64,000 nt of DNA from Burkholderia cenocepacia (GCF_014211915.1 NZ_CP060039.1:186001-250000), one strand, 5' to 3'; positions 48,139 to 57,453 are shown, numbered from the stretch's first letter. Numbers and translations: made by a program. Notes: generated by a model from the sequence alone, not told the origin.

Positions 48139-48180
48139 GGCGTATTCCTGCATGATGTGTCCGGTTTCGATGGGCGTCCT

Positions 48181-48202
48181 GTCCGGCCGCTCCCGGCCGG
48201 AC
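48181..48202 (-). other. Intra-operon hairpin
   Basis: A perfect 8-bp stem GTCCGGCC / GGCCGGAC with a six-base loop lies between mlaD and the PqiC-like gene. No T-run follows, so it may act in RNA processing rather than termination. Confidence 0.4.
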
Positions 48203-48243
48203 GATCGATCAACTGCTGCCGTGTGTTCCGTATGTCCCGTGTA

Positions 48244-49173
48244 TCACTTCCCGGCCGTCGCACCCGGCCAGACGAAGCCCGCCTCGCCGGGTCCCGGCGC
48301 CGCGCCGGGCGAACCGAACAACAGACTGCGCGGGTTGCGACCAAGTTCACCGGCGACGTCCTTCAATTGCCGCGACGCGTCGCCGACGCTGTCGGCCAGC
48401 GCATTGAAGCGCGGCAGCGTGTCGTACTGCACGCGCGCGTTGAGACCGTTCAGCGCGACGCCGACCTGCTCGGCGGCCGTGCCGGCCTTGTTCAGGTTCG
48501 ACACGAGCGGCCCGTTCGGCTGCAGCAGCGTGTTCGCCGACGCCATCGCGCGGTTCACCTCGTGCATCGTTTCCGGCAGCGCGGTGACCGCCGGGCCGAG
48601 CTGCTTCGTCAGCGTCGCGGCGCCGTCGGCCGCGTGCTGCAGGCTTTCGGCGGTCGCGCGCAACTGCTCGCGCATCTCGGGCGACATCAGCGCGTTCGCG
48701 CTCTTCGCAGCGAGCTCGAGCTGCCGCAGCAGCACGTCGCCGCGCTCCTGGATCTGGTCGAACAGGCTCGGCCGCATCGGGATCTGCGCGATCGCCTTCG
48801 GCGACGACGGCAGCGGCGACAGATCGCGCCCCGTATCCTCCAGTTGCACGAACGCGATGCCCGTCACGCCCTGGAAGCCGAGGCTGCCGTAGGTCGACTG
48901 CGTGATCGGCGCATCGTGATCGACGAGGATACGGATGCGGATCTGGCCCGGATGCGTGCGATCGAAGCCGATCGACTGCACCTTGCCGACGTCGAGGCCG
49001 CGAAAGCGCACCGCCGCGTCCGGGAACAGCCCCGTCACGTTGGTGCGCGCGAGCAGGTCGTACGGCACGCGCACGGTGCGGTCGACGTTGAACCAGAACA
49101 CGGTGCCCGCGATCGCGAGCGTCAGCGCGATCGTGAACAGGCCGGCCCAGAACGCATGTGATTTGTTTTCCAT
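48244..49173 (-). CDS. mlaD: MCE-family protein, MlaD-like
   Basis: A membrane-anchored substrate carrier for phospholipid or toluene-type ABC transport. The 309-residue product has one N-terminal helix (HAFWAGLFTIALTLAIAGTV), one MCE domain (VTGLFPDAAVRFRGLDVGKV, TYGSLGFQGVTGIAFVQLED), and a long alpha-helical C-terminal part. It is longer than E. coli MlaD (183 residues), closer to the PqiB-related or alphaproteobacterial forms. It starts 17 bp after the ATPase gene. Confidence 0.88.
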   Translation of the reverse strand: MENKSHAFWAGLFTIALTLAIAGTVFWFNVDRTVRVPYDLLARTNVTGLFPDAAVRFRGLDVGKVQSIGFDRTHPGQIRIRILVDHDAPITQSTYGSLGFQGVTGIAFVQLEDTGRDLSPLPSSPKAIAQIPMRPSLFDQIQERGDVLLRQLELAAKSANALMSPEMREQLRATAESLQHAADGAATLTKQLGPAVTALPETMHEVNRAMASANTLLQPNGPLVSNLNKAGTAAEQVGVALNGLNARVQYDTLPRFNALADSVGDASRQLKDVAGELGRNPRSLLFGSPGAAPGPGEAGFVWPGATAGK

Positions 49174-49190
49174 TCGCGGGTTCCTTGCTT

Positions 49191-50105
49191 CTACAGCTCG
49201 ACGCTCGAGAGCGCCGGTTCGAGGGCCGCCTTCGGCAGCTTCGCACGCCGCTCGGGCGGCAGCGCCTGCAATGCGCGGCGCCCGCGCAGCCCCAGGAAAT
49301 ATTCGTGGATGAACGGATGGTCGACGTTCGCGGCCTCCTCGACGGGCGCGGCGACCAGCACCTTGCGGTCGGCCAGCACCGCGACGCGCGTCGACAGCGC
49401 GACCATCGTGTCGAGGTCGTGCGTCACCATCACGACGGTCAGCCCGAGCGTGCGATGCAGCGTCGCGATCAGCTCGACGAATTCGTCGGACGCCTGCGGA
49501 TCGAGGCCGGCCGTCGGCTCGTCGAGGAACAGCAGTTCGGGCTCCAGCGCGATCGCGCGCGCGATGCCGACCCGTTTCACCATCCCGCCCGACAGCGCGG
49601 CCGGCATCTTCGACGCGTGCTTGCACGGCAGCCCGACCATCTCGAGCTTCAGCATCACGATGTCGTGCAGGAGATCCGGCGGCACGCGGCCGAGCTCGCG
49701 CAGCGGCTGCGCGACGTTGTCGAACACCGTCATCGACGAGAACAGCGCACCCTGCTGGAACAGCATCCCCGAACGCGTGCGCATCATCCGCGCGCTTGCA
49801 TCGTCGATCGTCGACGTATCCTCGCCGAACACCTTGATCGTGCCCGACGTCGGCCGTTCGAGGCCCAGGATCTGGCGCACGAGCGTCGTCTTGCCGGAGC
49901 CCGACCCGCCGACGATCGACACGATCTCGCCGCGCCGCACGTCGAAGTCGAGCTTCTGGTGAACGATGTTGCGCCCGTAGCGCTTGGTCAGGTTGCGCAC
50001 CTCGATCACGAGATCGCCGGCGTCGGCGGCCGCGTCCGGCCGGGAGCCGACCGACCCGGCGCCGATGGCCGCGGCATGCGCGGTCGTTTCGTTCGATGCG
50101 TTCAT
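49191..50105 (-). CDS. mlaF: ABC transporter ATP-binding protein, MlaF-like
   Basis: A 304-residue ATPase with Walker A GGSGSGKTTLVRQ, the LSGGMVKRVGIARAI signature (MlaF-type GGM), and Walker B LLFLDEPTAGLDP. The first 30 residues and the last 30 are extensions beyond the core. The ATG at 50105 overlaps the mlaE stop by ATGA. The longer frame up to 51071 covers mlaE in another phase and is rejected. Confidence 0.9.
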   Translation of the reverse strand: MNASNETTAHAAAIGAGSVGSRPDAAADAGDLVIEVRNLTKRYGRNIVHQKLDFDVRRGEIVSIVGGSGSGKTTLVRQILGLERPTSGTIKVFGEDTSTIDDASARMMRTRSGMLFQQGALFSSMTVFDNVAQPLRELGRVPPDLLHDIVMLKLEMVGLPCKHASKMPAALSGGMVKRVGIARAIALEPELLFLDEPTAGLDPQASDEFVELIATLHRTLGLTVVMVTHDLDTMVALSTRVAVLADRKVLVAAPVEEAANVDHPFIHEYFLGLRGRRALQALPPERRAKLPKAALEPALSSVEL

Positions 50106-51226
50106 CCCAGCCCCACGTTCTGGAACAGGATCGCGAACACCGCGTCGGCGAGGATCACGACCGTGATCGACGACACCACCGACGTGGTCGTGCCTTCGCC
50201 GAGGCTCTGCGAGTTCGCCTTGATCCGGAAGCCGAAATGGCACGCGACCAGCGCGATCAGCATGCCGAACACGACGCCCTTGCCGACGCCGATGTACAGG
50301 TTCGCGATCGGCACGACGCCCGGCAGCGAGCGCACGAAATAGTTGATGTCGATGCCGAGCACCAGCTTCGCGGCGAGCGCGCCGCCCGTGAGCGCGATGA
50401 TGTTGGTCCACATCACGAGCAGCGGCATCGCGACGCCGAGCGCGAGCACGCGCGGCAGGATCAGCCGCAGCCCGTGCGGAATGCCCATCACGCGCATCGC
50501 GTCGAGCTCCTCGGTCACCCGCATCACGCCGATCTGCGCGGTGATCGCCGAGCCGGAGCGGCCCGCGACGAGGATCGCCGACAGCACGGGGCCGAGCTCG
50601 CGGATCACCGACAGCCCGAGGATGTTCACGATGTAGCGGTTCGCGCCGAACATCTGCAACTGCTGCGCGGACAGGTAGCTGAGCACGATGCCGATCAGGA
50701 ACGCGACGAGCGCGGTGATCGGCAGCGCCTGCGCGCCGGCGCTGTAGATGTTCGCGGAGATTTCCTTCCACGGCATCGTCTTCGGGCGGCGCAGCACCGA
50801 CAGCGCATCGAGGATCACGCGGCCGAACATCGCGATGCCGCCCTGCAGGTGTTCGCCGAACGCGAAGATCGCCAGGCCGAGCCGCGTGACGGGATCGAAG
50901 CGCACGATGCGCTCCGGCGCCTCGCGTTCGCTGTCGAGCCGCTCGATGCGCTCGAAGATCGTGCGCTGCGTGGCGCTCAGCGCGACGCCGGCCGGCAGCT
51001 TGCGGCCCCATACGCGCCACAGCGCCTGGCCGCCGACGTGGTCGAGCCGCTCGATGCCGGACAGATCCCATTCGCTCACGCGCCCGGCGGCGATGCTCGC
51101 GATGCGGCGCGCCACGGCGCCGCGATTACGCGCGAGCGAGAGCGCGGTCCACTGGCCGGTCAGGCGCACCGTCTGGCCCTGGCCGCCGGCGTCGACCGAC
51201 AGGCCGGGAGGAGTCTCGAAGTCCAA
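50102..51226 (-). CDS. mlaE: MlaE-family permease with N-terminal STAS-like domain
   Basis: An inner-membrane permease; the C-terminal ~255 residues match MlaE (LSVIRELGPVLSAILVAGRS, GVMRVTEELDAMRVMGIPHG). The N-terminal ~100 residues look like a STAS domain (VRLTGQWTALSLARN, WDLSGIERLDHVGGQAL), a fusion that replaces a separate MlaB. The start is uncertain: I choose the TTG at 51226 (LDFETPPGLSVDAGG), since a TACAAT -10 lies just upstream at 51260; the frame is open up to 51379. It is the first gene of mlaE-mlaF-mlaD-lipoprotein. Confidence 0.85.
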   Translation of the reverse strand: MDFETPPGLSVDAGGQGQTVRLTGQWTALSLARNRGAVARRIASIAAGRVSEWDLSGIERLDHVGGQALWRVWGRKLPAGVALSATQRTIFERIERLDSEREAPERIVRFDPVTRLGLAIFAFGEHLQGGIAMFGRVILDALSVLRRPKTMPWKEISANIYSAGAQALPITALVAFLIGIVLSYLSAQQLQMFGANRYIVNILGLSVIRELGPVLSAILVAGRSGSAITAQIGVMRVTEELDAMRVMGIPHGLRLILPRVLALGVAMPLLVMWTNIIALTGGALAAKLVLGIDINYFVRSLPGVVPIANLYIGVGKGVVFGMLIALVACHFGFRIKANSQSLGEGTTTSVVSSITVVILADAVFAILFQNVGLG

Positions 51227-51259
51227 GGGCGGGTTGTTTGCAAAAGGATGACAGCGGCC

Positions 51260-51265
51260 ATTGTA
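51260..51265 (-). promoter_or_regulatory. Possible -10 element for the mla-like operon
   Basis: The minus strand reads TACAAT about 34 bp before the proposed TTG start of mlaE. No -35 is clear. Confidence 0.35.
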
Positions 51266-51527
51266 GCGAACCGCCCGATGCCGCGACGTGAGGATTTCCG
51301 GGGCCGGGCGGCGGCGTGCGGCCGGACGCGCCCGGCCCCGGGGTGCCGGCCGGACCGGCCCAACGCCGCCGCGGGCCACGGCCCGCTGCCCGCGTCGCGA
51401 CCTTTCATTGTTCCGTCACGTTTCCTTTCGATACTCTCACGCGCCGCACCTCAGGCCGACGGCGCGCCGCGCCGCCATTCGTGCGTACCTCGCGTTTCAT
51501 AAAACAGAACACCGAACAGGACAACCG

Positions 51528-53597
51528 ATGCGTCTCCCCCCGCTTTCCCGCCGTCACGTGCCGGCCGCCGCCGCGCTCGCCAGCCTCGCCTTCGTCCTCG
51601 CCGGCTGCGGCGGCGACGACGTCACCGCCACGCCGCCGGCTCAGCCGGAGGCCCAGGCGCCCGTCGGCACGACGGCCACGCTCGCGCTGCTCGAGACGAC
51701 CGACCTGCACACCAACGTGCTGTCGTACGACTATTTCAAGCTCGCCGCCGACAATTCACTCGGCTTCGAGCGCGTGTCGACGCTGATCGCGCAGGCGCGC
51801 AAGCAGTACCCGAACACGCTGCTGCTCGACAACGGCGACACGATCCAGGGCACCGCGCTATCGGACTACCAGGCGCTCGTGAAGCCGGTCGGCTGCGACC
51901 AGACGCTCGCGATCTACAAGGTGATGAACGCCGCGAAGTTCGACGGCGGCGGGATCGGCAACCATGAATTCAACTACGGGCTGCCGTACCTGTCGCAGGT
52001 GACCGGCAACACGTTCGAGGTCGACGGCCTGCCGGCGCCGGCCCAGCAGAAGAAGTGCGCGGGCCCGAACTTCCCGCAGGTACTCGCGAACGTGATCAGC
52101 GCGAAGACCAACGCGCCGCTGTTCACGCCGTACACGATCCTGACGCGCACGGTGACGGCCACGACGCCGGACGGCAAGACGGTCAGCGCGCCCGTGAAGA
52201 TCGGCATCATCGGCTTCACGCCGCCCGCGATCATGAACTGGGACAAGCGCTGGCTCGACGGCAAGGTCTATACGACCGGGCTGAAGGAAGCGGCCGAGAA
52301 GTACATTCCGGAAATGCGCGCGAAAGGCGCCGATCTCGTCGTCGCGATCTCGCACGGCGGCCTCGACAATTCCGCGTACTCGCCGACGATGGAAAACGGC
52401 AGCTGGTGGCTGTCGAAGGTGTCCGGCATCGACGCGATGCTGATCGGCCACTCGCACCAGGTGTTCCCGGACGCGAACAGCACCGTGGCGCAGTTCAACC
52501 TGCCGGGCGTCGACAAGGTCAAGGGCACCGTCAACGGCGTGCCGACCGTGATGGCCAACTACTGGGGCAAGCATCTCGGCGTGATCAAGCTCGGCCTGAA
52601 GTTCGACGGCAAGACCTGGGCCGTCGACAAGTCGCAGACGACCGTCGAGGCACGGCCGATCCAGAACGCCGACAAGAGCTACGTCGCGGCCGACCCGTCG
52701 GTGTCCGCCGCGATCGCGGCCGAGCACCAGGCGACGATCGATTACGTGAAGACGCCGATCGGCTCCACCGACTACCGGATGAACTCGTACTTCGCGGACG
52801 TCGGCGATCCGGGCGCGATCCAGATCGTCAACGAGGCGCAGGCCGACTACGTGAAGACCTACGTGCAGGCGAACCTGCCGCAGTACGCATCGCTGCCGGT
52901 GCTGTCGGTCAGCGCGCCGTTCAAGAGCGGCTTCGGCGGCGGCACCGACTACACCGACGTCGCGCCGGGCGCGCTCGCGATCAACAACGCGGCCGACCTG
53001 TACCTGTATCCGAACACCGTGTACGCGGTGAAGGTGAGCGGCGCCGACGTGAAGAACTGGCTCGAGACGGCCGCCAAGCGCTTCAACACGATCGACCCGA
53101 CCAAGGCCACCGTACAGCCGCTCGTCAGCACCTTCCCCGGCTACAACTTCGACATGTTCACGTCGGCCGATCTCGCGTATGAAATCGACGTCACGCAGCC
53201 GGTCGGCAGCCGGATCAGGAACCTGACGTACAAGGGCGCGGCGATCGACCCGAACGCGCAGTTCATCGTCGCGACCAACAACTACCGTGCGAGCGGCGGC
53301 GGCAACTTCCCGGGCCTCGACGGCAGCAAGACGATCTTCGCGTCGCCCGATGCGAACCGCGACGTGCTGATCGCGTTCATCAAGAAGCGCGGCGCGATCA
53401 CGCGCGCGGCCGACGGCGCGCAGCGCAGCTGGCGCTTCACGAAGCTCGCGAGCTCGGTCGCGCACGTGCGGTTCGCGTCCGCGCCGAACCGCCTCGGCGA
53501 CGCGGCGGCGGCCGGCCTGACCGGCATCACGCAGGTCGCGGCCGACGACGGCTCGGGCAAGAACCTCGCGACCTACGAAATCGACCTCACGCAATGA
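51528..53597 (+). CDS. Surface 5'-nucleotidase / 2',3'-cyclic phosphodiesterase, lipoprotein
   Basis: Calcineurin-like metallophosphoesterase that releases phosphate from extracellular nucleotides. The 689-residue precursor has a lipobox (LAFVLAGC), metal motifs ETTDLHTNVL, DNGDTIQG, GNHEFNYG, SHGGLD and GHSHQVF, and a C-terminal 5'-nucleotidase domain (FKSGFGGGTDYTDV, ATNNYRASGGGNFPGL). It resembles CpdB. The ATG at 51528 begins a clear signal peptide. Its stop overlaps the next gene by ATGA. Confidence 0.9.
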   Translation: MRLPPLSRRHVPAAAALASLAFVLAGCGGDDVTATPPAQPEAQAPVGTTATLALLETTDLHTNVLSYDYFKLAADNSLGFERVSTLIAQARKQYPNTLLLDNGDTIQGTALSDYQALVKPVGCDQTLAIYKVMNAAKFDGGGIGNHEFNYGLPYLSQVTGNTFEVDGLPAPAQQKKCAGPNFPQVLANVISAKTNAPLFTPYTILTRTVTATTPDGKTVSAPVKIGIIGFTPPAIMNWDKRWLDGKVYTTGLKEAAEKYIPEMRAKGADLVVAISHGGLDNSAYSPTMENGSWWLSKVSGIDAMLIGHSHQVFPDANSTVAQFNLPGVDKVKGTVNGVPTVMANYWGKHLGVIKLGLKFDGKTWAVDKSQTTVEARPIQNADKSYVAADPSVSAAIAAEHQATIDYVKTPIGSTDYRMNSYFADVGDPGAIQIVNEAQADYVKTYVQANLPQYASLPVLSVSAPFKSGFGGGTDYTDVAPGALAINNAADLYLYPNTVYAVKVSGADVKNWLETAAKRFNTIDPTKATVQPLVSTFPGYNFDMFTSADLAYEIDVTQPVGSRIRNLTYKGAAIDPNAQFIVATNNYRASGGGNFPGLDGSKTIFASPDANRDVLIAFIKKRGAITRAADGAQRSWRFTKLASSVAHVRFASAPNRLGDAAAAGLTGITQVAADDGSGKNLATYEIDLTQ

Positions 53598-54451
53598 GAC
53601 ACGCGATGCAACCGATCCGGACGATGCGGCCCGCCGAAACCGGCGTCGCCGCCGCCGCGCGGCGCGTGCTGCGCGCGAAACTCCCGCCGGCCGCGCTGCT
53701 CGCGGCGGCGGCCGTGACCGTCGCGGCCGTCGTCGTGGCGACCGGCCTGCGCGGCGCCGGCCCCGCGCCGAGCGCCGCGCAGCTCGACGAATGGCAGGCG
53801 ATGGTCACGCAGGCGACCGAGCCGCATGCGCTGGCCCAGTTGCGCACGCTCGCGCGCCGCGGCTCGGGCGCCGCGCAGGCGGCGCTCGGCATCGCGCTCG
53901 TCGATGCGCACGAGCCAGGGCTGCGCGACGAGGGGCGCGGCTGGCTGGAAACGGCCGCGGCGGCGGAGGGCAAGGCCGACGCGCCGGCCGCGCGGCGCGC
54001 GCAGCTTGCGCTCGGCAAGGCGTTGCTGCTCGGCAGCGGCGACATTCCGAAGGACTATGTGCGCGCCCGCGCGCTGCTCGGTGCAGCGGCCGAACAGGGC
54101 GACCCGGCCGCCGCGTACTACCTCGGGCTGATCTACCGCAGCGGCTACGGCATCGCGGCCGACCCGGTGCAGGCCGCGCACTGGTTCGACATCGCGTCGC
54201 GCGCGGACATCCCGGCCGCCGACTTCATGCTCGCGAACGCGTTCCGCGACGGCAGCGGCGTGCCGCGCGACGAGGTGCGCGCGCTCGCGCTGTATCGCCG
54301 CGCCGCCGAGCACGAGCTGCCGGAAGCCGTGCAGACGCTCGCGATGGCCTATCGCAACGGCGAACTCGGGCTTCGGCCCGACGCGGACGAGTTCCACGCG
54401 CAGTGGATCGAGACCGCGCACGCGCTGAAGCACCCGGTCGTCGCGCCGTGA
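53594..54451 (+). CDS. Sel1/TPR repeat protein with N-terminal membrane anchor
   Basis: A 285-residue protein with one N-terminal transmembrane segment (LPPAALLAAAAVTVAAVVVA, residues ~30-50) and Sel1-like repeats (AAEQGDPAAAYYLGLIYRSG, AADFMLANAFRDGSGVPRDE, PEAVQTLAMAYRNG). Such repeats form helical protein-binding scaffolds. Translation is coupled to the 5'-nucleotidase through an ATGA overlap, suggesting a joint role at the cell envelope, but no partner is known. Confidence 0.85.
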   Translation: MRHAMQPIRTMRPAETGVAAAARRVLRAKLPPAALLAAAAVTVAAVVVATGLRGAGPAPSAAQLDEWQAMVTQATEPHALAQLRTLARRGSGAAQAALGIALVDAHEPGLRDEGRGWLETAAAAEGKADAPAARRAQLALGKALLLGSGDIPKDYVRARALLGAAAEQGDPAAAYYLGLIYRSGYGIAADPVQAAHWFDIASRADIPAADFMLANAFRDGSGVPRDEVRALALYRRAAEHELPEAVQTLAMAYRNGELGLRPDADEFHAQWIETAHALKHPVVAP

Positions 54452-54717
54452 CGGCCGTTCGGCTGGGGAACGCGTGGGCGTGACCTGGCCGAACGGTTGC
54501 GTCACATGCGTCATCTGCGAGCCGTCGGCGGCGCACCAATCCTCGTTTCGACCCGCCAAGGCCCGGCGCTGAAGGGCAGGACGCCGCTCGCGTGCAAGAT
54601 GACGTCGGAAGAGGACATCAAGGCGCTGGAGCGCGGATAGAGATGCAGCGCCAAGCCACGCCGTGTCGTCCTGCAGGTTAGGCGCGCCGTCCGGCGCGCG
54701 CCAACGCCCCCTGTCGC

Positions 54718-54723
54718 TACAAT
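54718..54723 (+). promoter_or_regulatory. Possible -10 element of birA, near-leaderless
   Basis: TACAAT ends eight bases before the birA ATG, so transcription would begin at or very near the start codon. No ribosome-binding site is visible in the few bases between them. The -35 is unclear. Confidence 0.4.
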
Positions 54724-54730
54724 AGGCGCC

Positions 54731-55651
54731 ATGAACGCCCCCACCTCCTCCGACACGCCCGAATCCGGCGACGCGCACATCGCGCGCAACCGGCTCGAGG
54801 CGCACCTGGACGCCGCGCCGCGCGCGTGGCCGCTCGACATCGTCGCCGCCACCGGCTCGACCAACGCCGACGTCGCGACCCGGCTCAAGGCGCTGCCGCG
54901 CAGCGCGAACGCGTTGCCCGCGCCGCTCGTGCGCGTCGCGTTCGAGCAGACGGCCGGCCGCGGCCGGCAGGGCCGCCCGTGGTTCGCGCAGCCCGGCAAT
55001 GCGCTGCTGTGCTCGGTCGGCTGCATCGTGCCGCGCGCCGTCGATGCGCTCGGCGGCCTCAGCATCGCGATCGGCGTCGCGCTCGCCGAAGGGCTGGCCA
55101 CGCTGCCGCTCGACGCCCGCACGCGCGTCGCGCTCAAATGGCCGAACGACCTGCTGCTGACGGCCGACGACGACGGCACGCCGCGCATCGTCGGCAAGCT
55201 CGCCGGGATCCTGATCGAAACCGTCTGGACCACCGCCGACGCCACCGCCGTCGTGATCGGCTTCGGCATCAACGTGCGCGGCGCGGAAGCCGTGGCCGCG
55301 CAGGTCGACGCGCTGCGCGCGCGCGAAGCGACGCTCGCGAGCGGCCTGCCGCCCGCCGCGCTGTCGATCGTGTGCGCGTCGGCGAACCTCACCGATACGC
55401 TCGCCGCGTCGCTGAACGCGCTCACGCCCGCCCTAGCGCAGTTCGGCACCGACGGCCTCGCGCCGTTCCTGCCGCGCTGGCACGCGCTGCACGCGTACGC
55501 GGGCCGCGAAGTCGTGCTGCTCGAACAGGGCGTCGAGCGCGCGCGCGGCATCGCGACGGGTATCGACGCGACCGGTCAGTTGCTGCTCGACACGCCGACC
55601 GGCGTGCAGACGATCGCGGCCGGCGACGTGTCGCTGCGCGAAGCGCAATGA
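54731..55651 (+). CDS. birA: Biotin-[acetyl-CoA-carboxylase] ligase, catalytic-only
   Basis: Attaches biotin to carboxylase carrier protein. The 306-residue product has the class-I ligase core: [31 protein letters not shown] (biotinyl-AMP loop), [10 protein letters not shown], and GKLAGILIE. It lacks the N-terminal winged-helix DNA-binding domain of E. coli BirA, so it should not repress biotin genes. The coaX gene follows with an ATGA overlap. Confidence 0.92.
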   Translation: MNAPTSSDTPESGDAHIARNRLEAHLDAAPRAWPLDIVAATGSTNADVATRLKALPRSANALPAPLVRVAFEQTAGRGRQGRPWFAQPGNALLCSVGCIVPRAVDALGGLSIAIGVALAEGLATLPLDARTRVALKWPNDLLLTADDDGTPRIVGKLAGILIETVWTTADATAVVIGFGINVRGAEAVAAQVDALRAREATLASGLPPAALSIVCASANLTDTLAASLNALTPALAQFGTDGLAPFLPRWHALHAYAGREVVLLEQGVERARGIATGIDATGQLLLDTPTGVQTIAAGDVSLREAQ

Positions 55652-56448
55652 GCGAACCGCACCTGCTGATCGATGCCGGCAACAGCCGGATCAAGTGGGC
55701 GCTCGCCGACGCGCGGCGCTCGCTCGTCGACACGGGCGCGTTCGGCCATACGCGCGACGGCGGCGCCGATCCCGACTGGTCGCACCTGCCGCGGCCGCGC
55801 GGCGCGTGGATCTCGAACGTCGCGGGCGCCGACGTGGCCGCACGGCTCGACGCGCTGCTCGACGCACGCTGGCCTGGCTTGCCGCGCACGACGATCCGCG
55901 CGCGGCCCGCGCAATGCGGCGTGACGAACGGCTATACGACGCCCGAACAGCTCGGCAGCGACCGATGGGCCGGCCTGATCGGCGCGCATGCGGCGTTTCC
56001 CGGCGAGCATCTGCTGATCGCGACGTTCGGCACCGCGACGACGCTCGAGGCATTGCGCGCGGACGGCCGCTTCACGGGCGGGTTGATCGCGCCGGGCTGG
56101 GCGCTGATGATGCGCGCGCTCGGCACGCACACCGCGCAGTTACCGACGCTGACCACGGATATCGCCAGCGGCCTGCTCGCGGGCGCGCAGGCCGAACCGT
56201 TCCAGATCGATACGCCACGCTCGCTGTCGGCCGGCTGCCTGTACGCGCAGGCCGGCCTGATCGAACGCGCGTGGCGCGATCTCGTCGCGGCGTGGCAGGC
56301 GCCCGTGCGGCTCGTGTTGGCAGGCGGGGCGGCGGACGACGTCGCGCGTGCGCTGACGGTCGCGCATACGCGGCATGACGCGCTGATCCTGTCCGGGCTC
56401 GCGCTGATCGCAGCGGACGCGGCCGCCCCGGCAACGGCGCAGGATTGA
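55648..56448 (+). CDS. coaX: Type III pantothenate kinase
   Basis: Catalyses the first step of CoA synthesis. The 266-residue product begins [20 protein letters not shown] with the ATP phosphate motif DAGNSRIKW, then [20 protein letters not shown] and [14 protein letters not shown] (acid motif and the second phosphate loop), [12 protein letters not shown], and [13 protein letters not shown]. The longer frame reaching 54826 is birA in another phase. The stop is followed by 206 bp before a small gene. Confidence 0.93.
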   Translation: MSEPHLLIDAGNSRIKWALADARRSLVDTGAFGHTRDGGADPDWSHLPRPRGAWISNVAGADVAARLDALLDARWPGLPRTTIRARPAQCGVTNGYTTPEQLGSDRWAGLIGAHAAFPGEHLLIATFGTATTLEALRADGRFTGGLIAPGWALMMRALGTHTAQLPTLTTDIASGLLAGAQAEPFQIDTPRSLSAGCLYAQAGLIERAWRDLVAAWQAPVRLVLAGGAADDVARALTVAHTRHDALILSGLALIAADAAAPATAQD

Positions 56449-56587
56449 CGCAAAAGCGTCGGCATCGCGCCGGCGCGTCGCGACGCAGGCCAAAGTGAGC
56501 CCGGCCGGCCCACGTCACGCCGACGAGGCAATACGCGCGGTACCGTGCCAGCGGCCCGCACGAACGGTCAACGAAAGCCATGAAAAA

Positions 56588-56607
56588 AGCCGGCCATGCG
56601 GCCGGCT
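56588..56607 (-). terminator. Minus-strand intrinsic terminator
   Basis: A perfect 8-bp stem AGCCGGCC / GGCCGGCT with a four-base loop has six A on its left, giving a T-run on the minus strand. It would end transcripts from hldE; that read-through would run antisense to the small gene at 56655-56897. It may also end coaX mRNA without a T-run. Confidence 0.7.
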
Positions 56608-56654
56608 CGACTGAACGACGTGAATCACGTCAATGACGACAAGGAGTTTCGACG

Positions 56655-56897
56655 ATGCTGCGCTGGCTGATCGCTGTTCTCTTTCTCGCCAACATGCTCG
56701 CGTTCGTGGTGGCGCGCGGCATGTTCGGGCCGCTGCCCGCGGCCGGCCCGCGCGAACCGGGCGTGCTGTCGCGGCAAGTGCGGCCCGACGCATTGCGCGT
56801 GACACCGCTCGTGCGGGCGACCGACCAGCCCATCGTCGGCGGCCCGATCGCGGCGCCGGCCGTCACGACCGCACCGCTCGCGGCGTCCGCCCCGTGA
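56655..56897 (+). CDS. Small membrane-anchored protein of unknown function
   Basis: An 80-residue product starting MLRWLIAVLFLANMLAFVVA, one transmembrane helix, followed by a Pro/Ala/Arg/Thr-rich tail without a recognised domain. A strong AAGGAG lies eight bases before the ATG, which supports a real gene. It follows coaX on the same strand. I do not recognise a family; the N-terminus is similar in style to small proteins that end in SPOR domains in related species, but no SPOR domain is present here. Confidence 0.65.
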   Translation: MLRWLIAVLFLANMLAFVVARGMFGPLPAAGPREPGVLSRQVRPDALRVTPLVRATDQPIVGGPIAAPAVTTAPLAASAP

Positions 56898-56913
56898 CGG
56901 CGCTGCGTCGCGC

Positions 56914-57399
56914 TCACGGCTGTTGCGCGCGCACCTTCTTCAGCAGTGCAGTGGTCGAGCGATCGTGCTCGAACGGAATCGCCAGCGCTCGGCCACCCCA
57001 GCCGCGCACGAGCGCCGATTCCGGCAGCGCGTCCATGTCGTAATCGCCGCCCTTCACGAGGATGTCCGGACGGACGGCTTCGATCAGCGACACGGGCGTC
57101 TTTTCCGCGAACGTCACGACCCAGTCGACGCTTTCCAGCGCCGCGAGCAGCGCCGCGCGATCCTCTTCGCGGTTGATCGGCCGGTCGTCGCCCTTGCCGA
57201 GCATGCGCACCGACGCATCGCTGTTCACGCCGACGATCAGGCAGGCGCCGAGCGCTTTCGCATCGGCGAGATACGTGACGTGACCACGATGCAGGATGTC
57301 GAACACGCCGTTGGTGAACACGACGGGCGACGGCAGCGATGCGCGCAGCGCGACGAGGGCATCACGGGTGATCAGCTTGCGTTCGAAAGTGGCGGACAT
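56914..57399 (-). CDS. hldE: D-glycero-beta-D-manno-heptose 1-phosphate adenylyltransferase
   Basis: Transfers AMP to heptose 1-phosphate for LPS inner-core synthesis. The 161-residue protein is the free-standing RfaE domain II form, not a kinase fusion: FTNGVFDILHRGHVTYLADA contains the HxGH nucleotidyltransferase motif and VGVNSDASVRMLGKG follows. The kinase half must be encoded elsewhere. It is the only gene in its unit; the gap upstream contains the terminator of the next gene. Confidence 0.93.
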   Translation of the reverse strand: MSATFERKLITRDALVALRASLPSPVVFTNGVFDILHRGHVTYLADAKALGACLIVGVNSDASVRMLGKGDDRPINREEDRAALLAALESVDWVVTFAEKTPVSLIEAVRPDILVKGGDYDMDALPESALVRGWGGRALAIPFEHDRSTTALLKKVRAQQP

Positions 57400-57453
57400 G
57401 ATGGAGATTGGACGGGATGAACGACGGCGCGCGCGACGGCGGCACCCGATAAA

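Noticed and set aside
49191..51071. A 626-codon frame joining the MlaF ATPase with an upstream extension
   Set aside because: The extension lies over mlaE in the wrong phase; the ATG at 50105 overlaps the mlaE stop and gives a normal ATPase.
54826..56448. A 540-codon frame that would extend coaX N-terminally
   Set aside because: The first 274 codons are birA out of frame; the ATG at 55648 gives the type III kinase start motif.
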